Assembly (NCBI GenBank): GCA_027574665.1
Contig: CM050648.1
Span: forward strand, 47,583,200-47,647,199
Source: Rhynochetos jubatus
Taxonomy: Eukaryota > Chordata > Aves > Eurypygiformes > Rhynochetidae
DNA length: 64,000 nt
Direction of reading: 5' to 3'
In this document: in pieces, positions 1-12,400 of the stretch
How the letters are laid out: every line of letters starts with the position of its first letter
Numbering within the stretch: position 1 is the first letter of the stretch
Notes under the pieces: generated by a model
Seen by the model: the letters and a program-made list of their open reading frames with translations, nothing else
What the model was told of the DNA's origin: nothing
The model's database searches: none
Made by a program: the position numbers and the translations under genes

Positions 1-696
1 ATTAGGTACAGTGACCAGCTTCGAAGTGCTTGCAGAGCCAGGGCTCTTGTGGGGAAAATGAACAGACTGAGGAGAAAAGTACAACAGGGTTGGGTACTTG
101 AAGTAAACAATTGGCACTCAGAATGGAGCCATTGTTTTTCCTGAGTGGTTAACTGGTTTGGTTTTTACTTTTTTTTTGATTCTCCATGCCTCATGTCCCA
201 CTCCTGAAACAAATTCAAGCTGTTTAGTCCTTTAAGATCACCAGGAGTAATCCCCCCCTTTCTTCTGCTTTATCTCCTCTCTCTCACTTATCTGCTTTCT
301 CCTTATCTTTCTCTCTTCAGTTCTTTCCCCCTACATCCCCTCTCCTGTTTGCGGCCTGTCTGGGTATTCTTTTCTGGTGCGGCCAGGTTGTTTAACATTC
401 CAGGTGCCAGTTGCAGCTGTAGAAATGAGCGAGTCTGCCTACCCGCGAGCCAGACCAGATCCTTGCCCTGAACACAGGCGTTTTGTTACTGTCAGCCTTT
501 TATGTGTACAAAAAAGGGAGTGGCAGAACAACTCTTCTGTTGTTTTCCTCTGCGTAGCAACCAAGGCTGCTCTGACATTGTCCGTAGACTGTTTTTTTCA
601 AGCCAGCATGACTCTCTTTCTGGAAAAACTTACAGGACAGAGAACATTTAGGTAGATGCAAGTGATTGCTCAGATTCTGCTGTGCAACTCGTAGAA
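1..696. other. Intergenic, no gene recognised
   Basis: Pyrimidine-rich stretch at about 240-350. A short open frame at 377-655 has no family features and I do not call it a gene. Confidence 0.6.
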
Positions 697-1437
697 CAGA
701 CTAGACTAGACTAGACCAGAATAGTTCAGTTGGAAGGGACCTACAACAATCATCTAGTCCATCTGCCTGGCAACTTCAGGGCTGACCAAAAGCTCAAGCA
801 TGTTGTTAAGGGCATAGTCCAAATTGTCTTAAACACTGACAGGCTCGGGGCATCGCCCAGCTCTCCAGGAAGCCTGTTCCAGTGTTTGACCATCCTCTCA
901 GTAAAGAAATGCTTCCTAATATCCAGTCTAAACCTCCCCTGGTGCAGCTTTGTACCATTCCCACGTGTCCTGCCACTGGATACCAGGAAGAAGAGATCAG
1001 CACCTCCCTCCCCATTCCCCTCCTCAGGAAGCTGCAGAGAGCAATGAGGTCGCCCCTCAGCCTCCTTGTCTCCAAACTAGACAGGCCCAGAGTCCTCAGC
1101 CACTCCTCACAGGACGTGCCTTCCAGCCCTGCCACCAGCTTGCTGCCCCCCTGCTCCGGCCGCATTCAAGGACCTTCACATCCCCCTTGAACGGCGTCCC
1201 CAGAACCGCACACAGCGCTCTAGGTGAGGCCGCACTGACGCTGAACACAGCGGGGCAATCCCCTCTCTTGCCCGGCTGGCTGTGCTGTGTGTGATGCACC
1301 CCAGGGTGCTGTTTGCCCCCCTGCCTGCCAGGGCACACTGCTGACTCCTGTTGAGCCGGCTGTTGGCCAGCACCCCCAGATCCCTTTCTGCAGGGCTGCT
1401 CTCCAGCCTCTCCTCTCCCAATTTATACTAGTGTTTG
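697..1437 (-). mobile_element. CR1 LINE fragment, minus orientation
   Basis: The 3' end of the element is at the left, with the avian CR1 end motif GTTGGAAGGGACCT read on the plus strand near 729-743. The minus strand encodes the C-terminal part of CR1 ORF2 (ERDLGVLANSRLNRSQQCAL at about 1320-1385), with stops and frame breaks. It is truncated at its 5' end and is a dead copy. Confidence 0.88.
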
Positions 1438-2052
1438 GCATAAGTAGAAATAATAGCCTTTTTTTTTGGTCCATGAATCTTCATCAATGCTGGACAACTG
1501 AACTGTATTCAAAAGGAAGATTATTTTGAAAAGTTGCAGCTTGTGCTGTAGAAGCAATCTCTGCTCTTCTTATTGTGATTTCTCAAGTTCAGAACCTCCT
1601 GCAATGGTGCAGTACAGTGTAAGTTTTCAGGGACTGTAGATAAAGGAATGTGGCATACCCTGTCTCAGGAGAAAAACTGTATTATTCTGTGATTTTTTTT
1701 CTGTCACAATTGAGGTACATGAGCTAATATACTTAAAATTATTGTGTATGCCTGTCTAAGACACTAAGAATGGGACAGTTTAGTAAAAAAAAGGGGTCTC
1801 CCTTTTAAAAATCGAGAATAACACAGACACACAAACCAAATATCAATTGACCTGAAGTTTAGTCTGGAAATTAGAAGAACACTGAACCCTCAGATTGGTG
1901 GTGTTTGGGGTGACTTTCAGTTGGAAACTAAAGGACAAGAACTCAGCTGTTTTTTAGGCAGATTTCAGCCACCTCATAAAGGAAATTCTATAAAGTAGTT
2001 GCCAGTTATCAATGGACTCAATGTGATAACAGAGAAAGTTCCTTCAAATGTT

Positions 2053-2272
2053 CATAGAATGGACACCTTCAACTAGATCAGGTTGCTCAAAGCTCTGTCC
2101 AGCCTGACCTTGAATGTTTCCAGGGATGAGGCACCTACCACCTCCCTGGGCAACTTGTTTCAGTGTTTCACCACCCTTATTGTAAAAAATGGCTTCCTTA
2201 TCTCTAGACTGAATCTACCTTCTTTTAGTTTAAACCCATTACTCCTTGTCCTATCATACAGGCCCTATTAAA
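2053..2272 (-). mobile_element. CR1 LINE 3' fragment, minus orientation
   Basis: About 220 bp matching the CR1 3' region: AGGTTGCTCAAAGC, CCAGCCTGACCTTGAATG, then GTTTCAGTGTTTCACCACCC. 5' truncated. Confidence 0.85.
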
Positions 2273-5200
2273 AGGGCCTTTATTTCTTACAGGGCTATTT
2301 GAAAGGTTCATTGGTGTTCAAGATACACGTCTGAATGCTAACTAAAACCTCACCCTTTGTTGTTTCACCACAGAGAAGCTTGTTGAAAAACATATTCTTT
2401 GTAAGTGTTGGCTAGCTTGTTGGAGAGTGCATGTCTGTCATATCCATAAGTGTAGGAGCTGGCTGTTGCATTAGGATATGTTTTTACTAGATTTAACTCA
2501 TGGTTTTAGTTGAGAGTCACCACAATACCATCCATGTGCAAAAACCTCTCATTAAATTATGTTAATGATGGTATAGCAAAGAGGATACTTTGACCTCTGG
2601 CTCTGCTTTTAGTTGTCTTGGTAATATATCTACACTGCAGTGAGTTTACAGACTCAGCCATTTGGAGCTGATACTCTTCTAATGCCTACCCTGAATTCGT
2701 TACGAGTGCACAAGTCAACTCACAGCCTCCCAGGAAGAAAAGGTCCTCAAATAACTCACCTCTTGCCAGCTGCAAAGAGCCACCTAAGACAACCTGAAAA
2801 GACTTAGAGCAAAAGTAATTGCTCTCATGTGTGGACATGACTTCACATATATCTATGGTGGTCATTGTAAAAAAGTAAAATATTTGTGAGAGAGAAATCC
2901 ATTAAAGTGACACAAAATACGTAAGGCTGGAAAAAGGTATCCATTTTACACGGGCTTTTCTTAGAGAAATGAAATGTTAAGGGTGATGCCAAAGTAGCTT
3001 TCACACACTTACCCTACTGATGTTTTCTTTTTGAAGTATAAAATTATATTGATAAAAACAATTACAGAGTTACTCTGTGAATCACAAATGGTGATCTGAA
3101 CAATCTTCAGATCAGACTCTGAATTTGGGTGTAATAAAATTGAAAGCACCCCCCTCATGGCAGTGGATTGTAACTGATAAGACTTACAAGAAAAATGGGT
3201 GGATTTCTCTTCATTCTGTCTCCTACAATGGCAATGGGAGGTTAGAATTTAGAAATTTAGAAAGCATATGCCATCCTGGTCATCATTTGGAGTCCATCCC
3301 CTAGTACTCACCCAGTTTGAATTTCTGGATCTGTTACACATGAATTTCTCTGTTGATGGTGCACCTCCAACTTACCACGTTAATTTTTATTCAGTAATAT
3401 ATTAACTAAGGAACCCAAGGAGATAAAAGTCTACATACCCAGAAACAACACAAGAAAAACGTTACTTTCCTGGTCTTATTAATAAATTTTGCATTTCCAA
3501 TAGCTGTTATTTTGCTATTGGTACAGAAATTGATCTAGAGTGGATTTTACAGTCAAATAACATTCATTTTAACAGACGTTCGGTATCAGAGACTCCAGAA
3601 GTGTCCTTTTTATGCATGCTGGAGTCACATTCGTGAAAACGTATTTGTATGTATTACCAAAACACCTTAACACCTGAGCATCTTAGAAACATCAGTGAAT
3701 TTATAATCATATTCCCAAGGGGAAGAGATTAAGTTGCCATTCCCCTTTTCAAAGAAAATTTATTGAAAATTCAGAAAAATGAAACAACTTACCGAGGTCC
3801 TATAAGGAGTCCTGGGGAGATCTTTGTCTCTTGAATCCCTGTCTGGTGTCACAAGATGATCCACCTCCCAGACAACCTGAGCCTGCATTTATTGACACAC
3901 GGACAGGTCTTTGGTACTGTATCACTGTAAGATCAAAGCCTGCACGTACAAAATTACTGTTTATTTTACCTAAATTTTGACTTTCTTGAATAAACACCTG
4001 AATAAATGAGTTGGGAAAAAGCCTGTAATAAATTTATGTAATGTAATGTAATGTAATGTAATGTAATTTTATTTTATTTTATTTTATTTTATTTTATTTT
4101 ATTTTATTTTATTTTATTTTATTTTATTTTATTTTATAGATCTTTCCTAAAAAATAGGGAAAATAAAAGGGCTAAACAGCTAGCTAACTAAATTTACAGG
4201 TAGACCTGACAGTATATGATGAATACCGAAGCCTGGGCTATGTGATGGATATCAGTTAAACCGGCAATAAATGATAAATTATCTTTCTTGTGCTGGAATT
4301 AGCAGTGTCATCAGACAATATTGTTACTATAAACTGGAAGATGAACGATGATTTTTTGAACTTAACTTCCTGAAAAGATATTTAAATCATTATCTGAGGT
4401 ATGTGTGAGTGCCAAGACTCATGATGTATAAAATACTGAGGAAAAAGATGTCAAAATATTAAGGCATAATAAAATGATACATTAGACTTAAAAGTAAATA
4501 TATGATTCCTTTTTAAAAGCAACATTTTACTGCATTCAACTAAACACTTTTGAAAAATCTCTGTCCAGTGAATGAATTGGCCTGGGTTATTAGAAAGAAA
4601 TTTGATTCATAAATGTCAAAATGTACTGGTTTTATTTTTAGAACCAAAGTGGTTTTGCTTGGCTCAGCTCAGCTTGACCTGTATCCACTCAATGTACCTG
4701 CGATGCCTGTGCTGCTCACATACTGTGGTTGAAGTGGTTTTTTTGCTCGCTCTTCTCTGTGGCTTGTACTCCAGTGTTAAGCTATAGCTCCTTTAAAGCA
4801 CCATTTCAGAGTTGCAGGACAGAAGGGTATCACAAAAAAGATTATCTGAAGAGAGAGAACAATGCAGAGAATGATGGCGTGAGGAAATCGTACTATAACT
4901 CTTGTGAGACCTGACAAGTTTCTGCCTGACGACTTAAACCAAAGTATCTTAGTCGGTTTGGCACATGAAATAGTTTTATCCCAGGATGCCCTGACTTTCT
5001 AAATTGACACCTTATATTTAAATTTTGGTTTTTTTTCCCGAAAGAAGATTTCTGCATAAACCAGCGGTTTTAAGGAAAGTAATAAATGGAAATAAAAAAA
5101 AGTATCCTGAACCACTCTACTTAAAACATGATGTTCCAAATGATCATTTATTGTATTTTTTTCCGTGCCATTCAGAAACTATTACAAAGGCATGTCTAAT

Positions 5201-7879
5201 ATTTTTATTTATGAAAATGCTATAACACTGTAATATTAATTTTTAGATAGAATGAAAATAATGCATTTGATTACTCAATAGTAAGGAGCATTTGAATTAT
5301 GCAGTTACATTAATTCAAGCAAAACAGGAGACTCTTTATTTTCGCTTAAATTATGGGGACTTTTCACATTACAAGTAGTAGGTCCTCCTCATAACAGTTT
5401 GAATATCTTATTTATTACCACAGAATCTGGACTGAGTAAAAGAGATTGAAACCTGCAGTTCAAATTCAGACAGTGTTCCCAAGATAGAAATCTAATGAGA
5501 CCCTCAGCTTGTGGCTCTATTTTCTTCCATGGCAGTGTATTTTTCATGCTGCCAAGATCTCAGTGAGTACCTGTAAAATTATAGGATCCTGCTCTACACA
5601 ACCAAAGTAAAAAAAGAAATCCATAGACTGCTGACACTTTAATAAGTTTGGTTTTTTTTTTTTTTTCCTTGAATGGTTTAGAGCAGGATTAATATCACTC
5701 CTCAAAGTTGTCTTTCTTTCCTGAAAATCATTCATTCTTCATTATTAAACAACATGATTAAAGGTAGACAGCAAGCAGACTTCTAAATTACATCTGAAGT
5801 GAAAGAAAACTAATGGCTGTTAGTCAGGATTAAAGTATATGCTATTTTTAAAGAGTAAGGCTAGAAAAAGGATTTGCACACAATTTTTGATGAACCGAGT
5901 ATTTGTTCATATCTTCAGATACATTTTTATTCCACAATTTATAGTAACCTAAAAATGTCCACATCCTACTAAGAAAATAATTTTAAGAAAGTTTGTAAAA
6001 ATTACACAGCAATAGAAATTAATATTGAGAAATGCACTGAGGGATAATGTTATTACTGTTTGATGTAAGACAAGGATATTAAAAGCTAGAAAGCTTTCAA
6101 GAAATTGTATTAAAGAATACGCTATTCATCTTTTAAAAGTTGGTAAAATACAGTACTAGAAGTAGACAACCACTGCATAACTAAAAGCTGTACTCTGAGA
6201 AAACAATTTTTCCTTGTTAATTCTTCTCCTTTCTATTTCTAGAGAAGCAAGAGACCATAGTTACTTCAGACGCTCTTACCTCACACAGCATTCCTGTTCA
6301 AGAGTCACATAGAATTCAACATGTGCTTCTGAAGACTAGGTATTACTGTGAAGCACAATTAGGAATAATATTTCTGATTGGCATAAGATGAGAATGGAAA
6401 TATTTACACAAGACTTTTTTTTTTTTTTACATTAAAAAAATATCTTTAATGGGCTTTGGCTATATTGCATAGGCTTTCTAAATGTCCCGAGAGTTGTACA
6501 TATTTCAAATATTTGCTTTTTCATGTGAGTAGGTGGGTAGCAAAATGAAAGGAAGCTTGTCAGCGTTTCAGTGAATTTCAGCACAGATTCTCCAGATATA
6601 AAAGGATACAGCTGTATATATCAGTACCTCATTTCCTTCTTTGAAGAACGGTTCCAGAAGACATATTTGGTACATAATGTGTAGGAGAGAGTAATTCCAC
6701 TGAAGTCAATGCAATTTTAGTGATACTTAATCAAGGCTACAGGGTGAAGTAAAACTTCATTTATAATGGGGAGAGCATCTAGCATGCTCAGCTGCTTCAG
6801 AAAAGAACCTGAAGCCACGGAAGGGACCCTTTCTTGAGGTAGCCTTAAATTTGGTCATGACTCTTGGGGATTGCTGATATTAATGGCTGTGACATTGACT
6901 CAGAGGGCACTGCAGGTTGTCTTTGACAGTGGATCTGGTCACATTTCTGAAAGCATCCTTTAAAAAGGTATCCTTTTCCTGATATCAGACTCAGAAACTT
7001 GTCATCCAGTTCTGAGATTAATTAATCTGGGTATGCAACTGAAAGTTTCTTCTCTATTTTATAGAGTGGCAGGTTCATGGACAACTCTTGAACTGTTCAC
7101 TAACCTATCCATCAAAGCTGAAGAAGAAAAATTTGAGGGAAAACTACTGATTTGGTGGTCTAGCAAAAAAAGCTAGTCCCTCTGTATAACTCTATTGTAT
7201 TTACACTGAAGCGATGGTGCGTACACTATGGTTACTATACATATGATACAGAAATAAAACGAGATAGATCCTATATTTCAGTGTTTCGCTCCTTCAGATC
7301 AAGCCCCATCAATGTATTATTAGAATAACTGAGTCCAGCAGAGCTCTTTTTGTGGGAAAATAAAAGCCAGATTTAATTAAGATTATAGAATCATAAAGAC
7401 TTTTTCAACTAACACATTCAAATAAACTTTCAAAATATCAATGCAAAGTACATTGACATGTGAAATAACAATTCTCCACATTGCTCATTAGCAAATTTAT
7501 AGTGTTCCCAAGTGGTTTTTTTTCTTTTCATGAAGGACTTCAGGTACCATTGTCAGTGGTACAATACTTGCTATTGCCTCCCCACGTCACAAAGCTTCTA
7601 AGACTTTATTTTCATGTCAGTATTAGAAAAAAGAACTGGAGTGATGTATTATAGCCCTCTTAATATAAGCTGACATTGCAGACTTAAATGGTAGTTGTAT
7701 TTTGGCACAAAAATCTGACTAAGAGCTCCTGGTTGTGACTGAAGTCCTTTTAGATTTAAATAAAGCTGTTACGGTAATGGAGAAAAGATGAAGCCAACAT
7801 CTTCCTGGTGACAATGTCAACAAGGCAGCACCCGCTGCAGCAAATTGCTGGTCATGCTCCTCACCGTGAGAATAACAAC
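2273..7879. other. Intergenic, downstream of desmoglein
   Basis: AT-rich. Apart from the 4036-4137 microsatellite and short homopolymers I see no gene, RNA or recognisable repeat. Confidence 0.6.
4036..4137. repeat. Compound pentanucleotide microsatellite (TAATG)n-(TTTTA)n
   Basis: About six TAATG units run directly into about fourteen TTTTA units with no interruption. Confidence 0.95.
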
Positions 7880-8519
7880 ATGGCAGGCTGTGTCAGAGTG
7901 TTTATTTTACTGAGAACTTCAGAAAGCGATGGAAATGAATTGTGTTTATATGATTATTATTTATAACTATTGCTGGTGATGGGAGAAATTATTGAAAGCA
8001 CCATTTTGTAGCGCTCCTTGAATTATATGCAAAGTGATGCATTTGAAAGTGCTTGTTTAGTCTTGAGTTGACTAATTATTAATTACATTCTTTTCCTGTC
8101 TTGTCAGTGAGGGGCTATTAACCCAAATCTACTTATACTGGGAGATCATGCAGCAGTACAATATTTTAACACTTTGTTATATGACTTTGATTCATGCTGA
8201 TGCTGTATGAACGCAAGGATCCTCTGTCACTGCTCTGCAGTAATCAGATCTCTCTCCAAAAACATCAGTATCTGTACACTTGTAGTGCTAGATGGAACGA
8301 AATAAATTTAAAGCTAACCCCAACTTTCCCTTCACTGACAAAGTCCTGCGTTTGACCTTGAAACGGGGCACCCTTCACAGATCCTCACGCACGTGGGAAT
8401 CCCTGAAACTTTAGCGCTATTTCCTAGTTATAAATAATAAAAATATTCTTGGTGGGTGGCAGCTAACGGGTTGTTGAGGCAAGTGGTGATTTCGGCAGGA
8501 AGGGGCGCTGGCAGAGGCC
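7880..8519 (-). other. Probable desmoglein 3' UTR with candidate poly(A) signal
   Basis: Sequence after the stop codon on the minus strand. The first AATAAA on that strand that I noticed is at 7906-7901, with TGTTGTTATT about 20-30 nt beyond, giving a 3' UTR near 640 nt. A second AATAAA at 7610-7605 would give about 930 nt. The real end is not determined. Confidence 0.35.
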
Positions 8520-9491
8520 TTACTGACTAGAGTACTGCACAGTGCTATACTTTGTCACTCTTCTCCGGGAGGTCCCGGGGGATGCCGTGCCCATTGCCTG
8601 GCCGAGGTGACAGTCAGCACTGAGCATCTGACCCGTGCTGCTCAGGCCTCCCAAAGTTGCCCCCCCTAGGCTTGTGCCCCCATAGCTGCTCATCCCAGAC
8701 CCTGACACTACCCTCTCGGTGACCACCACATTGTGGGCGTTCGATAACTCCGAGGGAATATTTATTAAGCTGCCTGGCATGCCGGAGGCAGGCCTGAACA
8801 CCCTTTCTGTCACCACCACATTCGACCCATCTACCAAATCGGGAATGCTCAGAGAAGTCGGGAGCCGTGAGTTAGGCGCGATTACTCTTTCCGTGACGAT
8901 AACGTTGGACCCATCTGCAAGATCAGGAATATCTAACATGCCGCGCAAATCAGAGGCAGATGCAGGACCGACAACCCTTTCCGTTACAACAACATTGGAT
9001 GCACGCAGAGGGTCAACACAAAGAGAGGGAGTGCCAGAGGTGTAGGTCTCAGTCACTGTCATGTTGCCGTGGAGCAAAGGATCCGGCATCGGCCTTGGGG
9101 GCTGTATGGTTGAACCAGATGTGTAGGTGTTTTCAGTAACAACCGTTGTAGTGCCGACTGGGGGAGGCATAGGTGCACATCCGTTGACGACAATGGTGGT
9201 TCCAGGTGGTGGGAGGTTTAGATCACTTTCAGGGTTGGGAAAGGTGACGTTAATGCCTGGCCAGGGTGGGTTGAGATCAGGGAAAGGTTCAATCTCTTTT
9301 CCCAGACAGATCTCTGCCAGGGTCTTAAATTTTGGTCCTAATGTATCCAAATACGTTTCATCTATATCTTCTCCAATAAAGCTGCAGCAACCCACAGAGC
9401 CAACAGGAGTACCGACTCCTTCATGATCATATATTAACAGGCAGTCATTTGCCGGACGACCTTCATCTTCATCTGCGTACACAAATGCTTT
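8520..9491 (-). CDS. DSG1: Desmoglein exon 16: catenin-binding segment, repeat units, terminal domain
   Basis: Encodes residues 854-1176 and the TAA stop. [20 protein letters not shown] and [19 protein letters not shown] are the plakoglobin-binding cadherin-typical segment. A Pro-rich linker follows. Six repeat units start near residues 968, 998, 1020, 1050, 1078 and 1108, the last four with V(V/I)VTERV cores. A Gly/Ser-rich terminal domain ends [11 protein letters not shown]. The large last exon is typical of desmogleins. Confidence 0.96.
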   Translation of the reverse strand, partial: KAFVYADEDEGRPANDCLLIYDHEGVGTPVGSVGCCSFIGEDIDETYLDTLGPKFKTLAEICLGKEIEPFPDLNPPWPGINVTFPNPESDLNLPPPGTTIVVNGCAPMPPPVGTTTVVTENTYTSGSTIQPPRPMPDPLLHGNMTVTETYTSGTPSLCVDPLRASNVVVTERVVGPASASDLRGMLDIPDLADGSNVIVTERVIAPNSRLPTSLSIPDLVDGSNVVVTERVFRPASGMPGSLINIPSELSNAHNVVVTERVVSGSGMSSYGGTSLGGATLGGLSSTGQMLSADCHLGQAMGTASPGTSRRRVTKYSTVQYSSQ

Positions 9492-12400
9492 CTGTAGTTT
9501 GCAAAACCAGAAAAAAAGTAGATCAGGGTGACTTATCAGGTTTTTAACTACGAAGACTCAAACTGCAGTAACGGTTCTCTAACCAGACTAAGGCCCAGAT
9601 GACTTGAAAAACAGGACATCAACTGATCAAATGATATCATCAGCATTTTTGTGACCTTGAAATAAGTTTTATTCGAATGTTGCAGATAATTTATTCTGGT
9701 TTCTGAAAACACTTAGCATCTCAAATTTGACTTTCCATGAGTGGGTCTGACTGTGCAGTGAAGGGAGAGCACTAAGGGAATGGGGAGCAAAGCGGAATGA
9801 TGAAGGGAGCAGTGGAGAGGCCAGGACAGAGTGGATGGGATGGAGGGTTGGACATAGCAAGGAGGGTTTGGTGAGCCCACAGGGGAAACCATTTTGAGCA
9901 GGATGGAGATCATTGCTCAGGTCCATGCTCAGGACTTGAGGACTGCACTGTCCTCTACTCCACTGAATATCGTTTAGATTTTGAAATACAGCAATCTTTA
10001 TATATTAATAGATATTTTGGTGATGTGCAATTATAGTATTTATACCTCATAGTTCATGCTGATTATGAAAATATATCACATAAATCCATAAAAGCATTTT
10101 TTTATCCCATATGTAAAGGCTAATTAATATGTTGCCAACTACAAAACTGCATATTTGTGTCACTTGCAGTTCACAAGTCTTTTAGGGAACAGAAATGGAG
10201 ATAAAAATAAGGAAGAAAGTGCACTGGCATTCACGTTCCTTTAAGAATGAAAGTCACATCATTAAACAAGCTGCACAGGAAGCATGTGTGAGCAATTTCA
10301 CAAGGGTATTATCTATTTATAAACTGAAAATGTGGCAAATAGTATAAATAACATAATAATAATTTGTATAAATATACATATAAATTCTTTATATCATTTA
10401 TAATAGAAATTTTTTGGTCACTTATGAAACTGAAATAATTTAATTGCTTGCTACCCATAACTGCACTGTGTCCAGTTTTACTAGAAGGTGATTGAGCAAT
10501 CAAACTTACTATGCCACCAGCTCAAAAGTAGTGCCACTAGTGTTGTAGTATTTCCTACTAGTATGGTCAGCTTTGCTGTCACACCAGTCATATCGTAGAA
10601 GTTTCAGTTTGAATGGAGTTATTTTGGATTACCACCACAAAAGTTGAGGAGGAGAATCTAATAGTAGGCTCCCAAATACAACACAAAGAAGATCAGGTAA
10701 TTACCTCAGAGAAGTAGTTGTCTAGGAAGGCCATGTTCACCCCTCCTTCTCGATACTCTTTTATTGTTCCTCCAATTGATCCTTTTGCTTCCCCTGTTCC
10801 AGAAATTCCTCCAGCTGTTCCGTAACCAGTACCAGTGCCATAGCCAACCCCTGTAGTTTCTTCAACACCAGAAGCTACTACTCCTCCTCCTCCATATGTG
10901 TTTGTATATATATCTGAAATCAGAAAAAACGAAGTTATCCTTCCTGTGCTCTCTGAAAATCTACACCGCATTTACCACTTGTTCTTGCAAATGACACCAC
11001 TGGGTTTCTAAAGGCACTTTCAGCTAATTTCAGTCACAGGTTCAGGCACATGTGCCAAGCATTGAAACTGCAATAAAAATTAAGTGCATATTAGCTGACA
11101 TCTAAGACCTTGATTTCATTCTTGAGGCTAGGCTGCATGTGCATATGTGCTTTAAACAATCAATGATTTACGTGTGTGATTGGCTGGAGAGATTCCTCTA
11201 TCTGGTGTACATATATGCTGTCATGGGATTTGCATTAGGAAATCAGATGGATTTTTACTCATGGATATTTTTACTTATGGATATTTACTCAAATACATAA
11301 ATGTATATTTATGATCACTTCAGAGTAATAGTTGTTTTGTCTTAAACCCTTTTCTAAAACATAAAGTTTTGAAACTCCTTTCACATTTTCTAGTCGTTAG
11401 ATTGTTAAGGGGGATTTGTGAGAACAACAACTGATCACAATAAACATCAGTGTTCATAATGCAGAATGAACAATTCTCTAGATTTTTTCATATATGACAA
11501 GGTCTTAAATACCAGCATGTAATATATTAAACCAATTGCATACAGTAGTCTTGACTATGATTACATTAAGAAACATAGGCTAAATTATATTGTTTTTTTC
11601 ATTTAATCTCAGTCTCAGTTTCTAGAACTTGAACCAGGGGCTTTCACTGCACTGTACTGAACAATGAAAATGAAGTAAATCACATGTGTAAGTCTTAAAA
11701 TCTGCAATTGTCAAGGCAGCACAACTTCGTTGAGAATGAAGACTCTTAATACATATTTATGCCCCAAAATGTTCTCTGTTGATTTTACCTTAAGGATGAG
11801 AACATTTTTGAATAATCAATAGTCAGCAGAGAAGTTGTCTTGCACAGTGAGATTTCTTTCTGTCAGAAGCTAGTGAAAATGAACCTGTGGGAGCATCCTT
11901 CCTTCCTGTTGTGGAGTAAGGGGTGGGGGAAAAAGAGAAAGTGGCACTTCACACCATGAATCGTTCTCTATGACCATTGAATTCCTGAGGGAGCCTTATC
12001 TCCGAAGAGTAAATTCATTGTGCTATGTACCAGCTTTCTTTCTAGGCTAGTGCACGAATGGTCATTAATTAACTGGCTACTTGACAGGTCAAGGACAACC
12101 AGGTGATCAGGTCTGGTCAGCATGGGTTTATGAAAGGCAGGTCCTGCTTGACTAAACCTGATCTCGTTCTGTGACAAGGTGTGGAGACCTGCTTAGTGGA
12201 TGAGGGAAAGGCTGTGGATGGTGTCTGTCTAGACTTTAGTAAAGCCTTTGACACTGTTTCCCACAGCATTTTCCTGGAGAAACTGGCTGCTGATGGCTTG
12301 GATGGGTGCACTCTTTGCTGGATAAACAACTGGCTGGATGGCTGGGCCCAAAGAGTTGTGGTGAAAGGACTTAGATCCACTTGGCAGCCAGTCACGTGGT

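Noticed and set aside
806..1421. Several overlapping ORFs of 80-119 residues
   Set aside because: All fall in the CR1 fragment at 697-1437.
8719..9426. Plus-strand ORFs of about 100 residues
   Set aside because: Antisense shadows of desmoglein exon 16.
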